Shown here: positions 6,795-12,473 of the stretch, piece after piece
How positions within the stretch are numbered: the stretch's first letter is position 1
Layout of the letters: the number at the start of each line of letters is the position of its first letter
Source: Candidatus Acidiferrum typicum
GTDB taxonomy: Bacteria; Acidobacteriota; Terriglobia; Acidiferrales; UBA7541
NCBI GenBank assembly: GCA_025463105.1
Contig: JAOAPW010000070.1
Span: 1-13,025, forward strand
Direction of reading: 5' to 3'
DNA length: 13,025 bases
The notes under the pieces: generated by a model
Seen by the model: the letters and a program-made list of their open reading frames with translations, nothing else
The model's database searches: none
Told to the model about the DNA's origin: nothing
Program-made: the position numbers and the translations under genes

Positions 6795-8246
6795 ATGTCC
6801 TTTACACCTACACCGCAAGCCTTCGGCCAACAAACCAAAAAAGAGAACCGCAGGTTACATGCCCGGCGGCGAATCGATCAGCTGACCTACGCTGATTTTG
6901 GCCCGGGAAACGGCGGCATCGTGATGAATCTGGGCGAAGGCGGATTGAGCTTTCAGGGAATTGGAGCTGTGCGCAAGGGACAAGTGATCCGTCTCTGCTT
7001 TAAGCTTCCCGGGACAGGCTCTCAAATTGAGGCGTGTGGTGAAGTCGTATGGTCGAACGATTCTGGAAAGGGCGGCGGGTTACGCTTCGTTGATTTAAGC
7101 GAGGAGGCGCGCCAACGAATCAAAGAATGGCTAGCCAATGACGATTCTTCGTCCGCCAATTTTGCCGAGCAGGTGACGCCGCCAGTACGCGCAAGAACTT
7201 TGGCGTCCTCCGGCAGAACCCCGATCCCAGCCCCACAGGCGCCCACCGCAAAAGAACGTCCGGAAGACCTACCAGTCAGCCCTCAACCGCAAGCGGATGA
7301 ACTTCGCCAATTCTTCCAGCCGGCCCAGAAGGAACGAACCTCTGACATCGGAGCCGCCCGAACAGGCAGGCCATCTTTTATCCTGGCCGAATATCCAGAA
7401 ACGCAGACGCAAAGATCGTCATCGCCGAAATATCTATTATTTGCGACGGGTATGCTCGCCGGTTGCGTTGGTGTTCTGGCTGCGATCGCGGGCATGCGCA
7501 TGCTCGCAAGCACCGATCACCCAACGATTTCCGAAAGTTCGCAATCGCCTGCCGCACGGCCCAGCGCTGATGAAGGCAGGCGTAATTCTCCAGACGATGC
7601 AGTTGTACTCAATGACACGCGAATATCCTCGAGCAACCAGAGTGTTGATGCGACTGAGCCACAGCACGAGGGCATGTTCAACAAGATTCCGCCTCAGGAA
7701 GTGGCAGCAATCGCGCCGGCCCCGCGGCGTCCTGAGTTGAACGTCAAACCTTCCCAAGATTTTCGGTCAAAGCGGAATCTGAACGATCAGCGAAACCTGG
7801 CTTTGCTCGGACCGCGTATGCCTGCGCCTCGCTCTACGGCCGAAGTTCGTGAGCCCTCGGTCGCTGACAATGCAACGCCAACATTCATCACCCCCGAAGG
7901 GCCGCGACCCGGCACTCCGAGCATGCCTGATCTCCCTAAGCCTCCCCGGCCATCAGCGGAAAAGTCGGATCGTTCGGCTGGATTTATGGATGCAGTTCTG
8001 ATCCAACGCAATCCTCCGATCTATCCCGCGAGCGCGATGAAGAAACACATCGAGGGTCTTGTTACCATAAGCGCCACCATTGGCACAGACGGAGTTCCCC
8101 GGGGGCTCAGGCTTGTGAGCGGCGATCCAAGCTTGGGACAAGCTGCCCAGGAAGCCATTTCCCACTGGCGTTATGTCCCGGCCGTGTCCGGCGGAGTCCC
8201 TGTCCAATCGCAAGTATCGATTACAATAAATTTTCAACCCAAGTAA
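6795..8246 (+). CDS. PilZ-TM-TonB C-terminal domain fusion protein, 483 aa
   Basis: Three parts are visible in order. Residues 18-115 form a PilZ domain, the usual cyclic-di-GMP receptor: an Arg-rich start (RRLHARRR, 19-26, matching RxxxR) and NLGEGGLSF (45-53), which matches the (D/N)xSxxG motif except that Gly47 replaces Ser; an acidic-hydrophobic end (RFVDLSEEARQRIKEWL) closes it. After a Pro/Gln-rich linker comes one transmembrane helix (213-236), then a long Pro/Ser-rich segment (237-400) suited to span the periplasm. Residues 402-483 are a TonB C-terminal domain (PPIYPASAMKKHIEG, VTISATIGTDG, HWRYVPA, VSITINFQP). The topology fits PilZ in the cytoplasm and TonB in the periplasm. TonB domains normally carry proton-motive energy from ExbB/ExbD to outer-membrane receptors; no exbBD or receptor is present here. 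The FecR-like gene is just upstream. Confidence 0.85.
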   Translation: MSFTPTPQAFGQQTKKENRRLHARRRIDQLTYADFGPGNGGIVMNLGEGGLSFQGIGAVRKGQVIRLCFKLPGTGSQIEACGEVVWSNDSGKGGGLRFVDLSEEARQRIKEWLANDDSSSANFAEQVTPPVRARTLASSGRTPIPAPQAPTAKERPEDLPVSPQPQADELRQFFQPAQKERTSDIGAARTGRPSFILAEYPETQTQRSSSPKYLLFATGMLAGCVGVLAAIAGMRMLASTDHPTISESSQSPAARPSADEGRRNSPDDAVVLNDTRISSSNQSVDATEPQHEGMFNKIPPQEVAAIAPAPRRPELNVKPSQDFRSKRNLNDQRNLALLGPRMPAPRSTAEVREPSVADNATPTFITPEGPRPGTPSMPDLPKPPRPSAEKSDRSAGFMDAVLIQRNPPIYPASAMKKHIEGLVTISATIGTDGVPRGLRLVSGDPSLGQAAQEAISHWRYVPAVSGGVPVQSQVSITINFQPK

Positions 8247-8497
8247 TAAAGTGTGAATGTACTCTCGAAAGCCAATTCGACGAGCCTCCGCCTCCGTTAC
8301 ACGTGGCCGCTATTAAGAATTAAATGGGCGAAAATTCGAGTGAAGGATCGGGCGGCGACCGGAAACGCACAACGAAATTTATATGAACGCGTTGCGCTAC
8401 GTTGAAGCACGAGAATTGAAAAGACCTGCCGCCACACCGAAGTCCTGTCAATCTTAAATCGATGTCTTCAATCAATGGCCAGGCTGGAACCCACGCA
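8247..8497. other. Convergent intergenic gap without recognisable features
   Basis: This 251-bp space lies between the PilZ-TonB gene (+) and the coiled-coil gene (-). I see no convincing ORF, RNA gene, strong hairpin with T-tract, or repeat. Base composition is more AT-rich than the flanking genes, particularly at 8305-8345. Confidence 0.5.
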
Positions 8498-9355
8498 CTA
8501 TTGTGTGCGGGCGACGCTTCCGGCATCCTTTGGCGTCGAAAGATATCCGTTGACCTTGTCTTTCGTTACGTCAAACACAACGATCTCGTAGGGACGCGGC
8601 ACGCCGTGGATGTAAAACTGTATGGGTTCGTCGGCCGTCTTATCTTTTTTCTCGATTGTTTTGTCGTCTGCGATAACCGTCAGCGTGTATTTGAATTTCT
8701 TGGGGTCGGTCTTCGTCAGCGTAACTTGGATGGGGCCAACGTGAGTCGGAGTTTTGGATTTTGTAAGATGCAACTCAAAAATATTGCGTTCCCCCTGCCG
8801 CTTTAGCTGATCGAGCTCTTCCTGGTTGCGTGCGATCAGGCCGCTCTGCACGCCGAGATCGCCGACGGTGCTGGTGAGCTTGGCCTTGGTCGCTTCGAGG
8901 TCTTGTTTCGTCGCGCTGATATCACCTTTTGCGCCGGTCAGGTCCGTGGTGACCTGGCCGATTTTTGTGTCGGCTTCCTGCTTGGCCTGGCCAATCTCGG
9001 CGGAGAGTTTCTCGGCACTCTCTTTTTGCGACTGGCGAATGTTCTGCGCCAGCGTTCGCGCCTGCGATAGTTCAGCTTGCGTGAAGCCGAGCTTTTGCGT
9101 GGTGACCTCGAGCTTGCCCCTCAGATCAGCGACCACAGAGTTCGTCTGTTCGATCTGTGCGGCCAGCACAGCCTGTTTCGAGTTCGACTGCGCCAATTCG
9201 TTTTCAAGCTTGTTCCGCGAGTCATTGCCGGCGTAAAGCACGTACCCGATCAACGCGAATGCGGCAATAAACACAACAAAGATCCAGCGAGGCGTGCTTG
9301 CGGCCTCGTATGTGTAGGATTCCCTTGGTTCGGGAGCACTGGGCGAAATACTCAT
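8498..9355 (-). CDS. Membrane-anchored coiled-coil protein, 285 aa, unknown function
   Basis: The product has a short Pro/Ser-rich cytoplasmic N-terminus, one transmembrane helix at about 24-42 (WIFVVFIAAFALIGYVLYAG), and a long heptad-rich, Gln/Lys/Glu-rich coiled coil from about 46 to 195. A compact C-terminal domain (about 198-285) is predicted as beta strands (FELHLTKSKTPTHVGPIQ, KYTLTVIADDKTI, PIQFYIHGVPRPYEIVVFDV). The layout suggests a protein fixed in the inner membrane with a rod-like periplasmic stalk and a head domain, perhaps structural or a scaffold. I do not recognise the family. The ATG at 9355 is chosen over the preceding TTG (9358) because GAGGAG sits 7 bases before it. It lies 86 bp behind queF on the same strand, so the two may share a transcript, without an obvious functional link. 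Confidence 0.75.
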   Translation of the reverse strand: MSISPSAPEPRESYTYEAASTPRWIFVVFIAAFALIGYVLYAGNDSRNKLENELAQSNSKQAVLAAQIEQTNSVVADLRGKLEVTTQKLGFTQAELSQARTLAQNIRQSQKESAEKLSAEIGQAKQEADTKIGQVTTDLTGAKGDISATKQDLEATKAKLTSTVGDLGVQSGLIARNQEELDQLKRQGERNIFELHLTKSKTPTHVGPIQVTLTKTDPKKFKYTLTVIADDKTIEKKDKTADEPIQFYIHGVPRPYEIVVFDVTKDKVNGYLSTPKDAGSVARTQ

Positions 9356-9441
9356 CAAAAATCTCCTCGGCGGCCAATCGATCTGGCACGGCCATCTGCC
9401 ATCTATGTAACTGGGATTATCGCTGAGCCATTTATGGTTGT

Positions 9442-9843
9442 CTAGGTCTTGCGGCTCGATTTGTGTCGTGGCCAGCGTGATTCAACGGTGGTGGTCAAAC
9501 CGCCTCGCGGCGTGAACTCGCCGCGCACGACGCACCACGTGGGATTTGTGGCGGCAACGATGTCACGGAGGATGCGGTTAACGGCGTTCTCATAAAAGAT
9601 GCCGAGATCGCGGTACGCGAGTAAGTACATTTTTAGCGCCTTCAGTTCCAGGCACAGTTTTCGTGGCTCGTACTCGATGGTGATCGTTCCGTAATCCGGC
9701 AATCCGGTTTTTGGGCACACCGAAGTGTACTCGGGATAGCGCGTCACAATCCGGTAGCCGGGAAACTGATTGGGCCATGTGTCAAGGCGCGGCAGCCGGG
9801 CCTTGATGCCCGCGCCCGCGTGCTCGTCCGTGTAATCCGCCAT
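9442..9843 (-). CDS. queF: QueF, NADPH-dependent 7-cyano-7-deazaguanine (preQ0) reductase
   Basis: QueF reduces the nitrile of preQ0 to the amine preQ1, the last soluble step before queuosine is inserted into tRNA by Tgt. The 133-aa length is the short, single-domain (YkvM-like) form, related to GTP cyclohydrolase I fold enzymes. The catalytic Cys43 in SVCPKTGLPDYG, which forms the thioimide, and Asp50 are present, as is the QueF signature LELKALKMYL (65-74), expected to bind NADPH. The segment GIFYENAVNRI has Tyr84-Glu85 where the B. subtilis enzyme has His-Glu; the substrate-binding Glu is kept. GAGGTG four bases before ATG 9843 supports the start. No other queuosine genes (queC, queD, queE, tgt, queA) are in the window. 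Confidence 0.93.
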   Translation of the reverse strand: MADYTDEHAGAGIKARLPRLDTWPNQFPGYRIVTRYPEYTSVCPKTGLPDYGTITIEYEPRKLCLELKALKMYLLAYRDLGIFYENAVNRILRDIVAATNPTWCVVRGEFTPRGGLTTTVESRWPRHKSSRKT

Positions 9844-9917
9844 GCTTCACCTCATCCATTTCGGGGCTTTGCCAGAATGCAGCAGAATTTGAGCCCGCCA
9901 GAACACCAGAATGAATA

Positions 9918-9923
9918 ATTGTA
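9918..9923 (-). promoter_or_regulatory. Weak candidate -10 box of queF
   Basis: On the minus strand this reads TACAAT, five of six to the sigma-70 -10 box, about 75 bases before the queF ATG. No matching -35 box at 16-18 bp is convincing. The predicted leader of about 65 bases does not fit a preQ1 riboswitch that I can recognise. Confidence 0.3.
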
Positions 9924-10021
9924 CACGTTGAATCAACAGGTCACAGATGGAACTTGCCTGAGTGTCAGGCTTCACGTATCCTTTCCGCAGAAATCCAGGG
10001 CCCGCGGATATCCATGGAGAA

Positions 10022-10402
10022 ATGAAATTGCTGTGTCCGGTCTGCCATAGTGACACTCCCCGCCGGTCTCGCCGGCGAAGTGTAAAAGACTACATCATCA
10101 GCGCCGCTTTCTTGCGACCCTGGCGTTGCCGGAGCTGCGATCAGCGATTCTATGCCTGGGCGGTCCCGATTGGATATGTCAGCCACGTGCATTGCGCAAT
10201 GTGCGGCAACATGGACCTGCAGCGGATTTCACGGGAACATGGCGCAGGCACGTTCGCATGGCTATTTCGACTGCTCCACTTTCCCACCTATCGTTGCGCG
10301 CCGTGCCGGAACCGTTTTTTTTCTATCCGTAGATACCGGCGCATCGTGCCCACCCAAAGCGAAGTGGAATCAAGAACAGCATCGCAGCCCATTTCAAATT
10401 AG
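10022..10402 (+). CDS. Double zinc-ribbon protein, 126 aa (start uncertain)
   Basis: From ATG 10022 the product contains two similar halves. Half one has CPVC (Cys5, Cys8), a basic stretch (RRSRRR), a hydrophobic segment and CRSC (Cys36, Cys39) followed by QRFYAW. Half two has CAMC (Cys58, Cys61), a shorter basic stretch, WLFRLLHFPTY and CAPC (Cys92, Cys95) followed by NRFFSIRRYRR. Each half fits a two-knuckle zinc ribbon, so two metal ions are likely bound. The family appears as an uncharacterised zinc-ribbon protein; nucleic-acid or protein contact is plausible, but no function is known to me. The frame is also open from GTG 9962, giving 146 aa with a weak 20-residue N-terminus; GGAG lies only 2 bases before ATG 10022, so neither start is secure. 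It diverges from queF and ends 51 bp before crcB. Confidence 0.65.
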   Translation: MKLLCPVCHSDTPRRSRRRSVKDYIISAAFLRPWRCRSCDQRFYAWAVPIGYVSHVHCAMCGNMDLQRISREHGAGTFAWLFRLLHFPTYRCAPCRNRFFSIRRYRRIVPTQSEVESRTASQPISN

Positions 10403-10453
10403 CGATGTTGCCCCGCGGAAAAATATCCGGCGCGCACCGTTGCGAGAGTTCAC

Positions 10454-10831
10454 ATGAATAAATACTGGATGGTGGGCCTCGGCGGATTCCTCGGGGCCAT
10501 CGCACGCTTCTGGCTGGGAGGATATATCAGCGACCGTCTGGGAGCGCGCTTCCCGTACGGAACGTTCGTGATCAATATTTCGGGATCGTTCCTGATCGGC
10601 CTGATCGTCACCATTTTGGCCGAGAGAACGCACTGGAATGCGAACTGGAGGTATCTGATTCCCATTGGTTTTATCGGCGCGTACACCACATTTTCCACGT
10701 TTGAACTGGAGACCTTTCAGAGTCTGAGCGACGGCGAGTTTCTATTCGCTTTCTTGAATGTATTTCTAAGCGTTGTTCTCGGGTTCATCGCGGTCTGGCT
10801 CGGTGTGATTACGGGACGCACCCTCGGCTGA
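10454..10831 (+). CDS. crcB: CrcB/Fluc fluoride channel
   Basis: A 125-aa inner-membrane protein with four hydrophobic helices (about 4-22, 36-57, 68-90, 97-120), the full length of a single Fluc subunit, which works as a dual-topology dimer to let fluoride leave the cell. Family marks are clear: GGFLGAIARFWL near the N-terminus, the PYGTFVINISGSFLIG segment with the conserved Asn41, and GFIGAYTTFSTFELE (72-86), which contains the Phe80/Phe83 box and Thr/Ser residues lining the pore and the central sodium site. GAGAG stands six bases before the ATG. The short upstream gap does not hold a recognisable fluoride riboswitch. The next gene encodes a DUF190 protein, a common partner of crcB. Confidence 0.93.
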   Translation: MNKYWMVGLGGFLGAIARFWLGGYISDRLGARFPYGTFVINISGSFLIGLIVTILAERTHWNANWRYLIPIGFIGAYTTFSTFELETFQSLSDGEFLFAFLNVFLSVVLGFIAVWLGVITGRTLG

Positions 10832-10901
10832 ATGGGTGGACTTGCCATCTCTATAAAAGCGCGTCAGGCTACTTGCGATTTCAATGAGGGAGGAGGTAAA
10901 G

Positions 10902-11249
10902 ATGTTAGTCCCTGGACCGGCCAAGAAAGTGAACATATATGTTGGAGAAGACCAGCAATATCACAGCCATGCTCTCTACACTGCGATCCTGGATTTTTTA
11001 TTTTCCCGCGGCGTCTCCGACGCTCAAGCGTTTCGCGGAATTGCCGGGTTCGGCGCCGACCATAAAATGCACACCGCCCGGATCCTCGATTTGACGGTGA
11101 ACCTTCCCGTGAAAATCGAATTCATCGAATCGGCGGAAAAACTGGACGAAATCCTGCCAACGATTCAAGAGATGGTCGGAACCGGCCTGATTGAAGTACA
11201 GGATACTTTAGTGATCAAAAACGATTATCAGAGCGGAAAGAAGTCTTAG
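10902..11249 (+). CDS. DUF190 protein (PII-like fold), CrcB partner
   Basis: A 115-aa soluble protein with the DUF190 pattern throughout: VNIYVGEDQQYHSHALYTAILDFL (shared in the family as YxGE...PLYxAI), RGVSDAQAFRGIAGFGADHKMHTARILDL, LPVKIEFIES and a C-terminal MVGTGLIEVQDTLVIK. The family adopts a ferredoxin-like fold resembling PII signalling proteins and is often coded next to crcB, where a regulatory role in fluoride handling is supposed but not proven. The ATG at 10902 is preferred to the codon at 10884, because GGAGGAGGT ends four bases before it and the extra MREEVK of the longer form is simply the translated ribosome site. The gap to crcB is 70 bp on the same strand, fitting one transcript. 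Confidence 0.9.
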   Translation: MLVPGPAKKVNIYVGEDQQYHSHALYTAILDFLFSRGVSDAQAFRGIAGFGADHKMHTARILDLTVNLPVKIEFIESAEKLDEILPTIQEMVGTGLIEVQDTLVIKNDYQSGKKS

Positions 11250-11433
11250 AAACGATCGCTGCTTATTTTGAGCATTCGCTGTCGCGCGTTGGCCGCAAAT
11301 TTACGATCCCGCTCACCCTTGCTTATTCCCTGGCTTCATATGAAAATTATCAATGCACCGAACCTTGCGCGGCGTGAGATTTTCCGAACTCGCTGTTGTG
11401 TAGGCGGCCCGGGACATATGGAGGACTTACATA

Positions 11434-12198
11434 GTGCATCTGCCCAATTTTAATATTTACCTTTTTCGACGCCGCACTCTTCTCATCGGCCCTGTAATCG
11501 CCCCTATACTATTTCTGGCTTTCGCGTTATCGGCCGGTCCGTCAAACACATTCGCGCAAAATCAACCCGCTGCACAAAAACCAGCTCCCGCAACAACAAC
11601 CCCATCGTCACCTTCGCAGCCGAAGCCGGGAGTGGAATTGCCGGAAGGCGACGGAAAAGCGATTGCTACGGAATATTGCCAGGATTGCCACAAGCTCACG
11701 AACCTGACAACATCGCGCAAGACCTCTGACGACTGGCATGACACAGTGCAGACCATGATGGATCGCGGAGCGCGCCTCCCGCAGGATAAATTTGATATAC
11801 TCGTTCAGTATCTCGTTAAAAATTTTGGCCCGCAGAGTTCCGCCCCCGCAGCGGGAACTCCGGCAGCGGTAGCCCCGTCGTCCGGGACTGCGACTTCAGG
11901 AGCCGCGCAGCCGCCCAAGTCCGTGGAATTGCCGGAGGGAGAGGGAAAAGCGATTGCCACTGAGTTTTGCCAGGATTGCCACAAGTTGTCGAACCTGACG
12001 GCATCTCGCAAGGCGCCGGACGATTGGCACGATACAGTACAAACCATGATGGACCGCGGCGCGCGCCTCCCGCAGGATAAGGTCGATATTTTGGTAGCAT
12101 ACCTGGTCAAAAATTTTGGTCCCAAGGGTGCCGCTCCATCATCGGGAAGTGGTTCACCGGAAGATAAACCGGCTCCAGCTTCCCCGTCGGGCCATTGA
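11434..12198 (+). CDS. Secreted di-haem c-type cytochrome with duplicated domain, 254 aa
   Basis: The product starts with a signal peptide (basic FRRR, hydrophobic core at about 16-34, cleavage near TFAQ). It then has a Pro/Ala/Thr-rich linker and two near-identical haem domains at 67-133 and 164-230. Each holds one covalent haem motif, CQDCH (Cys82/85-His86 and Cys179/182-His183), and a conserved TMMDRGARLP whose Met may be the second iron ligand. The domains end in LVKNFGP and are joined by low-complexity linkers. They resemble the small cytochrome c domains attached to periplasmic oxidoreductases or electron-transfer chains. The function is presumably electron transfer in the periplasm, with the partner unknown. 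GTG 11434 is supported by GGAGG nine bases upstream. No cytochrome maturation or oxidoreductase gene is adjacent. Confidence 0.85.
   Translation: MHLPNFNIYLFRRRTLLIGPVIAPILFLAFALSAGPSNTFAQNQPAAQKPAPATTTPSSPSQPKPGVELPEGDGKAIATEYCQDCHKLTNLTTSRKTSDDWHDTVQTMMDRGARLPQDKFDILVQYLVKNFGPQSSAPAAGTPAAVAPSSGTATSGAAQPPKSVELPEGEGKAIATEFCQDCHKLSNLTASRKAPDDWHDTVQTMMDRGARLPQDKVDILVAYLVKNFGPKGAAPSSGSGSPEDKPAPASPSGH
11632..12121 (+). repeat. In-frame tandem duplication (291-nt period) inside the cytochrome gene
   Basis: Segments 11632-11831 and 11923-12122 line up without gaps at an offset of 291 nt (97 codons). By hand, 59 of 67 residues are identical between the two haem domains, and long nucleotide blocks are also shared, including AAAGCGATTGC, CAGGATTGCCACAAG and CGCGCCTCCCGCAGGATAA. 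The intervening linker is not similar. This points to a fairly recent domain duplication. Confidence 0.9.
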
Positions 12199-12282
12199 GT
12201 TTATGCCGGTTGCGTGCTCTACTTTGCGAAGTTAAGTTCTGATAGGCTACACAGGATAGTTCTGCGCGGGCTTAATTTCATT

Positions 12283-12357
12283 GGCGATATCGTCTAAGGG
12301 TTAGGACGTAGCCCTCTCAAGGCTAAAATCCGGGTTCGAATCCCGGTATCGCTACCA
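12283..12357 (+). tRNA. tRNA-Glu (anticodon CUC)
   Basis: A complete 75-nt cloverleaf: acceptor GGCGATA pairs with TATCGCT (one G-U pair), D arm GTC...GAC with the AAGGGTTAGG loop, anticodon stem TAGCC/GGCTA around the loop CTCTCAA (anticodon CTC, reading GAG), and T arm CCGGG-TTCGAAT-CCCGG. The discriminator is A and CCA is encoded at 12355-12357. The GTCTAAGGGTTAGGAC block is typical of glutamate tRNAs. The 3' half of this gene is a classic target for tyrosine integrases, and an integrase gene follows 115 bp downstream. The promoter is not clear; TTAAGT and GATAGT at 17 bp spacing (about 12231-12259) are a poor match. Confidence 0.95.
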
Positions 12358-12359
12358 CA

Positions 12360-12397
12360 ACCTATAGAATGAATAAGTTACGGAAGTCGCTATAGGT
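12360..12397. repeat. 8-bp inverted repeat just downstream of tRNA-Glu
   Basis: ACCTATAG (12360-12367) and CTATAGGT (12390-12397) are exact inverted copies separated by 22 bases, starting three bases after the tRNA CCA. The position fits a recombinase or excisionase binding site of the integrated element. It could also be a weak hairpin at the tRNA transcript end, although no T-tract follows. Confidence 0.45.
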
Positions 12398-12417
12398 AAG
12401 CTAAAGGGAAAATGATC

Positions 12418-12473
12418 TTTCTCCGAAAATTTCTCCGGAAATCCCAGTATCTAATAAACAGGGAGCGGAGAAA
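12418..12473 (+). promoter_or_regulatory. Integrase leader: TTTCTCCG repeats able to cover the ribosome binding site
   Basis: TTTCTCCG occurs twice in direct orientation (12418-12425 and 12430-12437, 12-bp period). An exact inverted copy, CGGAGAAA (12466-12473), overlaps the ribosome site and first base of the integrase start codon. In RNA, 12430-12437 can pair with 12466-12473, and CCC (12443-12445) with GGG (12461-12463), hiding the GGGAGCGGAG region. On DNA the same repeats could be an operator; ATTTCTCCGGAAAT (12429-12442) is a small dyad by itself. Which level applies is inference. Confidence 0.45.

Noticed and set aside
9844..9961. Possible preQ1 riboswitch before queF
   Set aside because: No C-rich loop with an A-rich tail forming the compact pseudoknot could be recognised in the leader.
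10395..10453. Possible fluoride (crcB) riboswitch: an AGCGATG block upstream of crcB
   Set aside because: The start resembles the motif and GCG/CGC could pair, but no matching downstream segment forms the required pseudoknot, and the space is too short.
10832..11065. 77-codon plus-strand frame beginning right after crcB
   Set aside because: It overlaps the DUF190 gene in another frame and has no family-like pattern.
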